Part shown: positions 13,785 through 26,231 of the stretch, piece by piece | How the letters are laid out: each line of letters starts with the position of its first letter | Numbering within the stretch: the stretch's first letter is position 1 | Assembly: GCA_028551475.1 (NCBI GenBank) | Contig: CM052358.1 | Span: 13,499,938 to 13,563,937 of the forward strand | Origin: Casuarina equisetifolia | Taxonomy: Eukaryota > Streptophyta > Magnoliopsida > Fagales > Casuarinaceae | Direction of reading: 5' to 3' | Length of the DNA: 64,000 nucleotides | Made by a program: the position numbers and the translations under genes | The notes under the pieces: generated by a model | Told to the model about the DNA's origin: nothing | The model's input: only the letters and a program-made list of their open reading frames with translations | Databases searched by the model: none

Positions 13785-14887
13785 TTATTAGAGTCACTAA
13801 TTTGGCAACCAAAAGTGTAATCAAGATTTGAGCATGAGCAATGGCAAAGAATGAATCAAGGTTACATAAATTAGAATACAATGCCATGGTTGATTTCAAC
13901 TTTATGGAGTTCCAAAAAATTCATTCTACATAGGATGAATTGCATTGCTCATTAAAGGCTTTTATTTTAGCCCATGAATTCAATGTTGGCCAAGACCAAC
14001 CATCGTCATTGTCGGCCAATGCCAATGTCATTTTGGCTTTAACCTAGATGACTAGCAAAGAAATTGTCGAACAAGACAATAACCTAAATTCGCAATAGCT
14101 CATGGCAAAGCCATTATGGCCTTTCATTGTCATTATTTGTAGCTAGTGCATGTTAGATGAACCATATAGGTTCATCACTATTGAAGACTTTGATAATGCT
14201 TATTCATTGCCCCAATTCCATTGAGCAACTAAAATGCACTACAAACCTATCAGGTCAAATTGCAAACAAAGCCTTAACTTGTCAGGTTATGGCACTTACC
14301 TAATCTCAAACCATAGGTTTTTTAATGAAGGGGCAAACACATGTTATGGCTCGATTGGGTCTTAAGGTCATATGGCACCCAATCCTCAAGTTTGGGTTAT
14401 ACTTTCTCACTCTTGTATATACTTATACAAAGTTGAGAGAAAATATAGGAATGTATTTCATTAGATAAAAAGAAGTACAACTAGAGAATATAAAGGAAGA
14501 TGTTCATCCTTATTATACAAATATGTAGAAGATGCCCTTGTGGACACCTAAGATCAAATTGCTTGACTACCCACTTGCATGGTTGTCTTACACCATGTGC
14601 CTTGCTCTCTTTTGGGTCTTTCCAAAAGGAGTTAGTCTTACACTAATTCCTATTTGTAGCTTAATAGCATGGTCTATTCTCAAAGCCACCTACTAGCCTT
14701 GTTTCCCACTTAGGTCTTTCCTACACAAGAGTCTTTAATGTTCCATGCTATTTTTCATAAGCCACCTTATGGTTTCAACTATAGTATCTTGGAAGACTAG
14801 TCTAAACAACTTTTTCCTTCCCTAAAATGTTTCATTAAATAGGTTAGTTCCTCTAACATTTAGTTCATTCTCGATGTGACCATTAGG
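13785..14887. other. Gypsy-element interior, unassigned
   Basis: Sequence between the 5' LTR and the first nested solo LTR. It is presumably old leader/gag sequence of the gypsy-like element, but all frames are closed by stops and I recognise no domain. Confidence 0.35.
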
Positions 14888-16059
14888 TTTTAGGTCCTAA
14901 GTCACCTAAGAAGGGGGATTAAATCAGGTGTCTCCCTTACTTTTATTTTTATAGACAAACTTTATTATGAAGTTATAACAAATTCTATAGGTATCAAAAT
15001 CATACATGAAGCTATCAGAGAAATAGAAGTTCACATAATAGAACAAGTTATAATCACACAAATAAAGATACACATATTTTTTTTTTAAAAAAGTGAATCG
15101 GACTTCTCAATTTAAACCCTACTCCACCTCCTTAAGGAAAGCACTAAAGGGTCATTTTTCTTTTCAAAAGAGAAACAATTTCTCTTTGTGTTTACAGTGG
15201 GATAGCAATCCACGGATTACAAATCAAAACAAGGAAATCAAATAGTACAAAATCTCAACTAGATGATCAATACAAATATTAAGCTTATAATAGTGTTGGA
15301 AAGGAAAAATCCAAAGTTAGGTAAAACCCTAATCTTTGGATTTTGAGATGAAGCAAAATATAAATGATGTAATCAAAACAATGATTTTGCTTCAATACAA
15401 AGTTTATAGAGATTAGAAAGCCTTTAGGAAGGGATATGAATAATGCTTAAACTTTTTGAAGAACTTTTTCTTTTGATTCTTTCCACTCAGATAGTTTTCT
15501 TCACACATTTTTTTTCTTTTTTTAATAGAAGCCATTAGCCATCAACCCATCTTGTAAATTTCTTCCCATTGGCTTAAATCTTATCAAGTTTCAATCTCCG
15601 GCGAAGTTGACGACAAATCTACATTTAATTTCTTCTTTTGATTTTGAATGAGAGAGAGAGAGAGAGAGATAGAGAGAGAGAAAGGGCGAGACTAATTTGG
15701 GGCTTTTCTTTCCTTAACAGTTGAGCTGTGTCATTTGATTATGCTTGTGGGTTTTCAAGTCGGGTCATGCAAAGCAACTTATGGGTCTCAAATAGAATAG
15801 GCAGGCTACACATGGGCCGCATCTTTGTGTTGCGTGGACTTTCCTAATGATTTTGACTAGAACTTCTTGGGCCACAAATTGACTTGGTTGGTGTAATAAA
15901 AGACTTGGGCCTCACAAATGAGTTGGTCTTTTAACCATATAACAACCTACCCAAGAACAATAATAAAGTAAAAATGGATCCGAGATAAACTATAATTATT
16001 TTATAGGTTAATTGTTTTTCTTTCCTTAATACCAATCATCAAAAACATTATATTTATCA
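14888..16059 (-). repeat. Solo LTR (family S), minus orientation, diverged
   Basis: Its left end (TTTTAGGTCCTAAGTCACC, then AAGGGGGATTAAATCAGG) has the same layout as the minus-strand solo LTR at 16950 (TATTGGATCCTATAGCAACC, then AGGAGGGTGAATTAGG). The right end (ATCATCAAAAACATTATATT) resembles that copy's end. It is flanked by TTAGG on both sides (14883-14887 and 16060-16064), as expected for a 5-bp target duplication. Contains a (GA)n run near 15650-15685. Membership is likely; it is the most diverged of the four copies. Confidence 0.55.
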
Positions 16060-16949
16060 TTAGGTTCCCAACGGCTAGTACTTACTTATCTTCATTAGTC
16101 CTCATGAGCATTTTGAATCTCTCTCAACAATTCTATCATGTTTTGCTTGCTTAAAAGCCTTTTTTCAAATTCTAGTAATTAATGCTTAGTGGTTTGCTTA
16201 TCCATTTCTCAATGCATCTCGAGTAGTGCACATTTATTTCTTCATTAAACTGAGTTAGCATGGTCTTAGCATCCTTCTTGCACCCCAGGTGGTCAGCCTA
16301 CATGCCCCTATATGCCTTATCTCTTCATTCCTTTTTGTGCATGTTATGTCCCATAGCATTGTCTCGAACTCTCTACTCCATGATTTTTTTTTATTGTTTT
16401 GCACCTTGTAATGCTAATGAATCAAGTTAAACATAATACATAAGATCTTTTCTTGGCTGAACTACCATCCAAAAGTATCTAACCACTAGATTTCACCTAA
16501 GGAAATGCTAAGTTAGGTTGTAGGTAGATATCTCTCTACAAGACAAAAATAAGAGCCACTTGCTCACAACTAACCCTTCTGTGGCTAAGGATTGCTGTTA
16601 AAGGGTCCTAAAGGGCTAAAACCTAATTGTCATGATCACTAGCCATTATGGTTGGCCTAGTTGCCATTAATAGTACCAAACAAACTAGACAAGTTAGACT
16701 TGCAAATGGATTGGTGGCCTAAGTCATATGGTCAAAATATAGGCTAGGGACCTAATTTTTCCCAATAGAGTTTGGGAATGGGCTAAGGACCTTACTACCA
16801 TGGGTTTAACAATGTGGGTTTTACATCGCACATATTTGGGAAACAACATGGTTGGGGCCTAATTTTAGGGTTTTAAACCCTAAGGATAATTTCTTAGTAA
16901 TGAATGAGACTCAATGTCATTGAATTTGGTCCAAATACCAAATGGAATG
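16060..16949. other. Gypsy interior / unassigned sequence between nested LTRs
   Basis: No recognisable domain. The last part (16781-16949) is the first half of a roughly 500-bp unit that recurs at 19001-19500. Confidence 0.4.
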
Positions 16950-18634
16950 TATTGGATCCTATAGCAACCTAAAAGGAGGGTGAATTAGGTTTCTCTTTGT
17001 GTTATCACTTCTATTTCTATGTTCAATTACTTTTTATGTAATCAAATATGACATTTAAAGATATAAAGCTTAATCAGCAAACTAATCAAACACAAGGAAG
17101 ATAAAACACAAATTTGCACGGTGGTTCGGCCATTCTCACCTACTTCCACCCTCTTCTCCTTCAACACAACCTGTTGAAGTCTACTTTACTACAAAGCTAG
17201 GAGAAACTTTCTCCTACACTTTGCAACTCCTCCTTAAGAAGTTAAACAATTCTTACACTAAGGATTACAATATAATTGTTTACAAATTTTGAACTAAGCT
17301 TCTGTAAAATATGCAATACAAGTTCAAAAGCTTTAAACAACTGCTAGAGGCTCAATATAAAGTAATATGGACAAAAGCCCCAAATTAATTCAAACCTTAG
17401 CAGAGTCTACTTATAGAAAATTAACTTCACTAATAGAGTATAATGAAGTGCAAATTGATTCTCTAATAAATAAGTAATCAGCTTAGAAATTAGTCATCCA
17501 ATGAAGATCAAAATCGTAGGTTTGGATGAGCTAGAATGAGTAGTATGAGATGCTTCACAGATTGCTTTCTTTGCTTCTGATTTTTGGACATCTAGTAATG
17601 GTGAAGACAAACTTGCTTAAATACCTTCAGAACAACTAACCTCTCACTTCAAAGAGTTGTTTTGACACTTCTTAGCACTATCAAGTCTTTTTCCCGTTGG
17701 AGTTGATTAATTTCCCTCTTCTTTGTCCATTTTTAAGCTTGAGAGAGGTATATTGTCAAGGTTAAGGTTTTACCTTCGTTTATTTCAAAACTCCAATTAA
17801 AACAGCGCAATTTTGGTCTCAACTTAAGGTTTTGTAATTTTAGGTTCTGTGGAGCACGTTTTGGGTCTCACTTAAATCTTCTTTAATTCTCTTCAATCTT
17901 GAATCAATTATTCATTGGTCCTTCATAGATTGATAGAGCATCTTTTTTCTTATAAAAAACCTTTGAAATCGTCTTCAGAAACCTTCTAATTTGCTTCCAC
18001 TTTCATTTTTAAGCAGTTAGGGCAAGAACTCAATGAGCTTCACTATTTCTTCAAATTAATCCTTTCTGAGCATTGGGTCTTTGATCTTTCTTCATAAAAA
18101 TCTTCTCCTTTTCATTAGCTTTCCAACAAGCTATCTTGTGCCCTGATCGGAGGTGAAATGGACGGTCAAATCTATCGACAAAGTCACGTCTACGAGCAAA
18201 TTGCAAGTTGGGTTGATGAACCAACGAGCTGAGTCACGGGTCACTTAAACTCTTGTGGGTCGCGGGTTGCGGGCAAGCAGGCAAATGGGTCACGCGTCTA
18301 GATTGGGTTATGCCTCTGGACTAGGTCACGTTTGCATGGGCCTGACTTATGGGCTGGAACGCGTCTTTGGGTTGGGTCACGTTTGCATAGGTTTGGGATG
18401 GCAAGGTCTACTGGACTGGGTCCACAAACTGGCTGGGCATTGTCTGTACAAGTTCTACACAGTTTTTGGCTTCTTATTTTTTAGCCCAATTCTTGCAAAT
18501 TAATCCATATTATTTTACTTATAAAATTCTATAAATAATTAAATAATAATTATAATATTTTCATATTATAATTTATATTTTTCTCATCATCAAAATGTTT
18601 ATATATTCTAATATCATTAAAATATATTCTAACA
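16950..18634 (-). repeat. Solo LTR (family S), minus orientation
   Basis: 1685 bp, bounded by TATTGGATCC at the left and TTCTAACA at the right, i.e. a TG...CA LTR in reverse with one end mutated. It is the reverse-complement relative of 50734-52404, sharing the stretch around the (on +) GGTGGTTCGGCCATT motif and the terminal GTGAATTAGGTTTCTC. The target duplication GAATG is perfect (16945-16949 and 18635-18639). The uninterrupted site survives at about 19150-19175 (AAATGGAATGCTAGAGG). No internal retroelement domain is present, so it is a solo LTR left by recombination. Confidence 0.85.
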
Positions 18635-18702
18635 GAATGCTAGAAGTATAGTGAATGTAGGTAATTATAGATTTTATCTTCAACATCTTAAATATTTGGT
18701 TT

Positions 18703-21600
18703 ATTAAGCCAAACACACTCAAATGGGACTAATTGCCCCAACTTGTGGTACTTGGTATGTAGTCAAATATAGTACTTCATACTTAACTACCACTCACTGT
18801 GAGGCTTTGCATTACTAAGAGTGTAGAGGGGAGTTCAAGTGGACTTGGTGTGGAAAGGGTCTTGTGGATTGACTAAAGTATTAGAGCCCAAGTGGTTAGC
18901 ACAACTTATGTAAGAATGTTAAGAGAATAAGGTAATGTCTTAGTTATCATCTATAACTTTTGGGCTAAGGATCTTACTACCATGGTTAGCACACTCAAAG
19001 GGCTAGGGACCTTACTACCATGGGTTTAACAATGTGGGTTTTACATCGCACATTCTTGGCAAACAACATGGTTGGGGCCTAGTTTTGGAGTTTTGAACTC
19101 TAAAGATAATTTCTTAGTAATGAATGAGACCTAATGTCATTGAATTTGGTCCAAATACCAAATGGAATGCTAGAGGTAGAGTGAATGTAGGTAATTATAG
19201 ATTTTACCTTCAACATCTTAATTATTTGGCTTATTTAGCCCAATACACTCAAATGGGACTAATTGCCTAACTTGTGGCACTTGGTATGTAGTCAAATATA
19301 GTACTTCATACTTGCCTACCACTCACTATGAAGCTTTGCATTACTAAGAGTTATATGTAGAGGGGAGTTCAAGTGGACTTGGTGTGGAAAAGGTCTAGTG
19401 GGTTGACTAAAATATTCAAGCCCAAGTGGTTAGTACAACTTATGTGAGAATGTTAAGAGAATAAGGTAATGTCTTAACTATCATATATAACTTTTGGCCT
19501 AGTGATAGTATATGACAATCCTAATAATTTGTATCATAGTAAGGTTGCAGGTTTGAGTCTTGACAAATGTTCAAGGGTGGGATTGTTAGGTTTATTTAGC
19601 CCAACATTTCTCTTGTTCTTGAATGGAACTAATTGTCTAACCTGCAACACTTGACATAAAGTTAGGTACAACACTTCATGCCCACCCACTGCATAGTATG
19701 GGGCTTTGTGTTGCCAAAAGTTAATTGTAGAAGACAGTCCAAGTGGACTTGGTGCAAACGGGGCCCCGTGTGCTAGCTTGAGTATTTGAGCTTAAGTGGT
19801 TAACACAACATGTGTGAGAATCTTAAGATAATAAGGTAGCACCCTAACAATTAGCTATAGCTTTTGGCTTAGTGGTATCAAAGTGTGGTTATAAATTTGA
19901 GTCCTGACAAATGATTAAGGGGGTATTGTTAGGTTTATTTAGCCCAACATTTTTCTTGTATATGAATGGGACTGACCACCTAATTTGTGATACTTAACAT
20001 GTAATCAAGTGTAACACTTCATGCCACCCACTAATTAATGTGGGGCTCTACATTATTAAGAGTTAACTATAGAAGGGAGTCCAAGTGGATTTGGTGCAAA
20101 ATGGGCATTGTGGGTTGGCTTAAGTACCCGAGCCTAAGTGGTTAGCATGAATTTTATGAAAATGTTAAGATAATAAGGTAATACTTTAACTATCAACTAT
20201 AGCTTTTGCTTTAATGGTAGTGCTTGATGATCCTAATAATTGGACTTAAATCTTATTTTTAGCATATTATTGTCTTTATCTCAAAAGAGCACATGCTTTT
20301 CATTTTATCACTAATGAAGATTTTTGAATAAAGAATTCTTAACATCTAAATTTTTCATATCTTTATAATCTAGAGACCTATGACTTTGAGCTTGAAGCTA
20401 TTGAAGAAGAGTCTTTACCAAGAATCTTTGTAACAAAATTCGTATCACAAACAAAGAAGGAATATGGGCATGTGAAATTAATAATGGAATTTAGAATTTT
20501 GACATGCACGTGGAAGAACATAAATTGGATAACATGATAGATGTGTGATAATGATTTGATAATGATTTAATAAGATTCTCTATGTATAATTATTAGCCTT
20601 ACTTTTGTATGATGTGATATATATGTTTATGCTAGTGTATACAAGGACTCCACATAGGATTCTACCCTTGGGTGGTAAATTCTTTTTTTGAAAATGGGAT
20701 GTTATTTTTGAAAATTAACTTTACCTAATAGTAAAAGTAAGAAAGTTAAGTGAGTTTTGTAAAAAGTTAGTTGAAAAATCTCTATATATAAAGATCCTTG
20801 GAATTCAAGGAGAACCAAGATTTGGCATAACAAGTTTCCTCCATTCTCTCACTCTCCCACGAAATTCTCTCTTCCTCCATTCTCTTCTCTCATCCTAAAG
20901 CATTCTCTATCCATACACCTTTGCTTTATACACTCCAATCCTATACAATCGAGATAGAGCTTATTCCTTGTATAATAGTAGTAATATTAAAGTGAGGTTG
21001 TAGGTTTGGTTCGTGGCAAATGCTTTTGTTATTTAAGGTTGGGGGAATTATTAGGGTTATTTAGAGTAGCATTTTCCTTATACTCGAATGAGACTAACTA
21101 CCCAACTTGTGGCACTTGACATGTAGTTAGGTGTAACATTTCATGTCCGCCTTTACTTAGTGTGGGGCTTTATGCTACTAGGAGTTAGTTATAAAAGGAG
21201 TCCAAGTAAACTTGGTGCAAATGGGGCCTTATAGGTTGGCCTAATTACCTAAGCCCAAGTGGTTAGCATGAGGGATTGTAAGGTTTATTTAGCTAACATT
21301 TTCCTTGTACTAGAATTAGACTAACTATCCAACTTGTGACATTTAGCATATAGTTAGGTGTAGTATTTCTTACCCGCCCATTGCTTAGTGTGTGGCTATT
21401 AAGAGTTAGTGTATACTATTAAGAGTTAGTTGCAAAAGAGAGTCTAAGTGAACTTGGTGTTGAGGGGGCCTCATGGGTTGGCCCAAGTACCCGAGCCCAA
21501 ATGGTTAGCACGATTTGTGTAGGAGTGTTAAGATAATATTGTAGCACCTTGGCTATTAGTATAACTTTTGGCTTAATGGTAGTACCTAATGATCTTAACA
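18703..21600 (+). repeat. TRIM-like tandem array: about six short LTRs joined by PBS/PPT-like linkers
   Basis: About six diverged copies of a 260-325-bp unit start near 18703, 19222, 19584, 19927, 21048 and 21276. Good copies open TGTTAGGTTTATTTAGCCCA and end near GATCCTAACA/AATA, i.e. LTR-like inverted ends. Between copies lie about 55-bp linkers (19528-19583 and about 19872-19926) that begin with a primer-binding-site-like TGTATCATAG or TGGTATCAAAG (tRNA-iMet type) and end in a purine run before the next TGTTAGG. That LTR-linker-LTR design is the pattern of terminal-repeat retrotransposons in miniature. 20246-20984 is different sequence with a TATATATAAAG box near 20785. No protein is encoded. 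Confidence 0.65.
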
Positions 21601-21689
21601 TTAATTTTTCAAAAATTTAGGGGTCCTAAATTGAAAAAATGGATTATCAATTATGAATTTTATTTATGCTTTAATCATATGGATGAATA

Positions 21690-22010
21690 TGAAAGGTAAA
21701 GCATGTAATGGTTTATTTTAAAGATGAAATTGCAAAATGGATTGGAAATTAATTCGATGAAAAATGACAAGTTAGTTGGATTCAGTTTAAATATGACATA
21801 TTTGAGAAGTTTGTAATGAAGGATTGGAAAAGGAACAATGGAAGAATTTTCATTAGTGTAAGTAAACTTTCACAAAGGTCACTTATATTTAGTAATTTCA
21901 AAAACTACATTATAAAGTGCTAGCTAAAACCTAGGGTGGACAAAGGCAAGATTCTTGGAGGCTTAAAAGAAGAGCTTAAGGGACTAGTTATGGTTATTGG
22001 AACATAAGAA
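21690..22010 (+). pseudogene. Gypsy gag-like remnant
   Basis: The plus strand reads DEIAKWIGN, stop, FDEK, then WIQFKYDIFEKF and, further on, ILGGLKEELKGLVMV. These echo the gag core of plant Ty3/gypsy elements (W..F...F...F and GL.EE). Stops and frame changes are frequent. It is placed between the LTRs and upstream of the integrase remnant, as expected for gag. Weak homology, judged by eye only. Confidence 0.4.
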
Positions 22011-24249
22011 TTAATCTTTTTTATGATGATACTAATTAAGATAATATTCATTATTATTTTTGTGACCTATGATTAATTTTTAAAGAAAATTCTTCATGGT
22101 TATCTAAAATTATACTTGTACGAATATTGCATTTTTTGTCTCATGGAGAAAATTATTGGAATATTTATTATGTGGCATTTATACATTTATTCTATTGTAC
22201 CTAGTACTTTAATAAAAATTTTACTTTATGATACTGATTCAATAAGAGCCAAAAGAATAAGCTAAATTGTGCTAAAAAGGAAGACAAGTCCAAAAAAGAG
22301 TCCACAATGCTTAGAGGCTTGACTTACAAGATGAGCTAATGAGAAGCTAAAAAACATGTTTAGTAAAAGACCACAAATAGGTAAGGTGTCCAACAAAAGA
22401 AAGGAAAATGTGGCCTTTAGATGTCCAAGTGTTTTGGCACGCCAATCAAGCTTACATGTTTCACTATGATGAAAGAGAAAAGGTTTTTGAAGAAGGCTCC
22501 TACATGATTCCAAAAACAAAAAAGAAGTTTCTTGACCATTTATCCAAATGGTGCCATGTAGAAGCATATTTTAGAAACATAAAACTTGCAATTTGGGCAT
22601 CAGAGAAACTATTTATGAGTTTTTCCTTTATTAAAACCAAGAAAGACATGCCGTTCTTCACTTTCTATAGGTCATTGATCTCTTTCTCTCTCATTGTCTA
22701 GATGTAAAAAAAATAATTTGTAATGACTATTGACAAAGCTCTGCTTCTTCAACAATCAACTTTTTAATATGCTCTAACAGTTGGATTCTTGCACAAAATA
22801 AATTTATTGTATAAAAATAATAAAATATTGTAAACATCAAGCAAATTGATTAAAATTGTAACCAAAACACAAGAAAACACAACACGGGGCACACCACAAT
22901 GATCATCATCTTATAAGGAAGATTTTGATCAAACATTAGGTCAAAATGGAGTCCCCTTGTGCCTACACATGCCTCCAAAATATGTTGCTAGTCTATAACA
23001 AATAGATTGGGTGGTTTTGCCTACATTGGTTAGTATTGGCTTGGTTACATGGTATTCCATCGAAACTACCAATTTGGCCATCGTTCAATTGATTTTTCAA
23101 CTATTCTTAGCATCAATGTGCAAGGTGGCACATAGGGAAACCCTAAAGGGCATGATGGTGGCTCATTAGTGTCTTTTCACTAGAAAATCCAATTTTACTG
23201 CATTCATGTCAAACTTAACCTAGTCTAAAACACCACAAATGATAGCTACATTGGTACTGTTAGACTCCTTAGAGGCTAAAGAATATAGATCCAGTGTCAT
23301 TTGGGAAAAACTAATATCGGTTTGGTTATAATTAGAATTCAAAATTTCAAACAAAAAGTAACCGAAATAGGTTATAAGAAACATTGGTTTTAAACCAAAA
23401 GTAAAAATGTTTATTTAAAAACTTATTGTCATACCCGTTTTTCAATCCAAATTGATGCTTAAATAGCTCTTATACTAAATGTTAGAAAATAAGTTGCCTC
23501 AAAGGAGACTTTAAGCCAGGATCTATACATTAATCATAGATTGAAAATGGGTTTTGAGCGTAAAAATAAAACGAGATTTGCGTACCTAATTATGGCTACA
23601 TTTTGTATGATTTTTGGTTAAGATTTTACTCTTTATTACTTTGATTATGGTAGCTAATGAGAAGTAAGAATTCTATAAAGGAATCAATAGAAAGAACACT
23701 TGATGGTAAAGAGAAAAGTTTATGTGAAAAGATATCTATTTAACAAACAAACACATAAAATATGATAATGTTTCAATAAATAGAGAAAAATATTGATCAT
23801 GGTAAAATGACCATTATGTCCTTAATCCTTCCAAGGATCTACTGTATGCCTAATTTTAAAATATATGGATTCCAATGCATATATAATGAGCTAAGAGGAG
23901 ACTTAGCTAATTTAATTTAAAACATGTTGAACCAAATAATCCTGACTTATCACAATTCTATAATATGCACTATGGCCCATACTATCTAGCACCATTTTCA
24001 TAATCAAGGTCAAAATTTATCTTATACAATTAGATCAATATTGTTTACATCAATACACTTTTATAAGAGAATTAATTTATGTTCATTGATATAAGCTTAC
24101 ATTACATGAGCTTACAAAATAAGCTAACATAAGTTACATGGGTTACTTGGGTTAATTATGAGTTATTAGGACCTCATCCTTACTTGCAAGTTTTGAGACG
24201 AGATATAAAAGACCTTATGAGTGAAGCTTTTATGCAGTATGTCATATTA
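22011..24249. other. Gypsy interior, strongly decayed
   Basis: Position suggests former protease, reverse transcriptase and RNase H, but I cannot see their motifs. A short open frame on plus (22408-22701) matches nothing I know. The sequence is AT-rich with many short homopolymer runs. Confidence 0.35.
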
Positions 24250-24920
24250 CTAGCAAATCAATGGCCGTACAAAAAAGGTCAACCAATGTATTGAGAGGTA
24301 CCTATGTTGTTTTAGTGATGAAGGACCTAAAAGGTGGTATTATTGGTTACCTTTAACAGAATGGTGGTATAACACTAATTGTCACACCATCCTAAGGATG
24401 ACACCCTTTGAAGCATTGTATGGTTATCAACCTAATTAAACTCCTTATCATAATTTTGAGCTCACATATTGGTAAGATGTGGATGAGTTTTTGCAAAAAC
24501 AAGTCCATAGGACGCAATTGATCAAAGCCCACTTGTTGGAGAGTCAAGCTCAAATGGTGACAATGCTAACCAAAGCCATTCGAACAAAGGTTTGATTTAG
24601 GTGACTTGGTTTATTTAAAGGTTTAGCCTTATTGCTAGTTTATGTTGTCTAAGAGGCAAGATTACAAGTAGTCTCCATGTTATTACGGGCTCTACATGAT
24701 CACAGAGCATGTTAGAGAAGTCACTACAAGTAGTTTCCATGTTATTATGGGCCCTACATGATCACAAAGCATGTTATGGAATTCACTTATAAGCTAATCC
24801 TTCTACTAAATGCTAGCATACACTTGGCTTTTAATGTATCACAACTAAAGAAGGTAGTTAGGAAGAAATGCAAGGTTTATTTTAAAGTTCCTTTCATGGA
24901 TGGAAAATGTAAATTATTGG
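24250..24920 (+). pseudogene. Gypsy integrase C-terminal remnant
   Basis: Reads WLPLTEWWYNTNCHT, then MTPFEALYGYQP, then a coiled stretch ending in a GDLVYLKV-like segment and CYYGLYMI. These are the hallmark end of Ty3/gypsy integrases (WWYNT.FH, P.E..YG, GD.V.LK, K..P...GP). Stops occur throughout, and a 62-bp tandem duplication lies inside (about 24662-24723 and 24724-24785). The final part reads TTKEGS, near the family's QLKK.. end. The frame fits the element's plus orientation. Confidence 0.75.
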
Positions 24921-25107
24921 TAGAGCTGTAAAAGATTGGAGCATCATATGGTGGGAAGGGGAAATAGCCTAAGGATATAATTGCTAATTCAATAATTAAA
25001 TCATTTGGAGTATGAACCAACCTAGGAGGACACCAAATATATAAGGTGCAAGTTTCCATCCTTTAAAACTAACCTTTGAGGACAAGAATTGTTTAAAGGG
25101 TTGGGAT

Positions 25108-25513
25108 TGTTAGGATCCCTTGACATGGGTAGGTGACACATGGCTTATGAAAAGGTAAAACAAGAACTTCATGGAAAGGCAAAATGGCATGTGACAAAGG
25201 CTTCCAAGGAGAACAACAAAAAGAATGAAAAGTAGATAAGCATGGCTCATCTTTGTCCTTGAGAATTGTCTTTTGTCTTAATAGTTTTAGTAAAATTAAG
25301 TAGATCCTTGTGCACAATCTTAGTAGTAATTTGTAGCTTGTAATTATTAACTTGCTAGTTACTCATGGCTCTTGCAATAGTAATTGTTTTTGGTAGTTTA
25401 GTTAAAGTTGCATAACAATATTTGTATTCAAGAAACCTCTCAATATAGGGGAAGTGTTCCCACATTTCATATATTGTGGGTTGTTCTTGTTATTGGGATT
25501 CTTGTTCCTAACA
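25108..25513 (+). repeat. 3' LTR of the gypsy-like element
   Basis: 406 bp, TGTTAGGATCCCTT to TTCCTAACA, preceded by a short purine tract (AAAGGGTTGGGAT). Partner of 13373-13784. Confidence 0.88.
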
Positions 25514-25915
25514 TTAGGCTGGTGGGTTTCGTGATTCGTGGTAAAAGCTTTAGAAATGTGAAAGAAAGGCCTACTCCGATTGCCTTCTTTTGAAGGAAAA
25601 TGACAATTCCGATGATCCATGCCATTCAAGCACACACCCACCCACCAAAACAGTTCTAACCAAGTGATCTTTCATGTTGTACCAGTCATCCTACATCACT
25701 AGAAAGCAAAAGTTTGTAGCATTATTAGAAATTGGTGCACAGATGACAGAGAAAAAAATGTGAACTCGAAGCACCCAATACTTACTAGTACATTCTTTTT
25801 CTTTCGTCATTTTATTTTATTTTATTTTTATGTAAAAGAACATGTCAACATTATAGAGTCTAGATAGGGTGAAGAAGAAAAAGGCTAAAGCATGAAAAGT
25901 GTCGAGTTTTCAAAC
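25514..25915 (+). repeat. Segmental duplication, copy A right half
   Basis: Continues the homology with copy B immediately after the gypsy element: GGCTGGTGGGTTTCGTGATT here against GGCTGGTGGGTTTCGTGAAG at 27557, then through AGAAAGCAAAAGTTTGTAGC to about 25915 (matching about 27922). Confidence 0.85.
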
Positions 25916-26231
25916 TCCCATGTAGTTCTTACTGTTCATTACCTTTACACTTGAATCTCTTATGAACCAACTTGATTGCTAACGCAATTGAAAATCTAGT
26001 CTTGTGTGTTTATTTAGATTGAATCAACTTATTTCCTTAAAATTTGATGTTAAAAATTAGGACATATAAATATACAAGAGAGATATCAAATCAAGGTATT
26101 AATAACATATGATAATTATTATTCCTAACATTTAATGTTAAGTTTCATAAAAGAAATATAAAAATTTGAAAAGTAGTTTACAAATAAATGAATTCCTCTA
26201 CCTAACCTATCTTTTGATAACACACATGCTC

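Larger units (their letters stand above)
13373..25513 (+). mobile_element. Degenerate Ty3/gypsy-type LTR retrotransposon with nested insertions
   Basis: The two ends carry related LTRs (13373-13784 and 25108-25513), each opening TGTTAGGATCCCTT and closing with a CCTAACA-type end. Flanking 5-mers are GTAGG (13368-13372) and TTAGG (25514-25518), a slightly decayed target duplication. The empty site survives in the duplicated segment as CTGGG at 27553-27557. Orientation is plus: a gag-like remnant (about 21690-22010) and an integrase remnant (24250-24920) precede the 3' LTR, and CTTTGAGGACAAGAATTG plus a short purine tract sits just before it. Much of 14.8-21.6 kb is later insertions. The reading frames are fully broken. 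Confidence 0.85.

Noticed and set aside
18255..18503. 82-codon Gly/His-rich ORF
   Set aside because: It is built of short repeated phrases (GGGTCACGTTTGCATGGG-like) within the solo LTR 16950-18634.
18703..21600. CRISPR-like or satellite array
   Set aside because: Units are far too long and uneven for CRISPR, and the LTR/linker structure explains the periodicity better than a satellite.
22408..22701. 97-codon ORF on plus
   Set aside because: No recognisable domain, AT-rich, inside a dead retroelement; probably chance.
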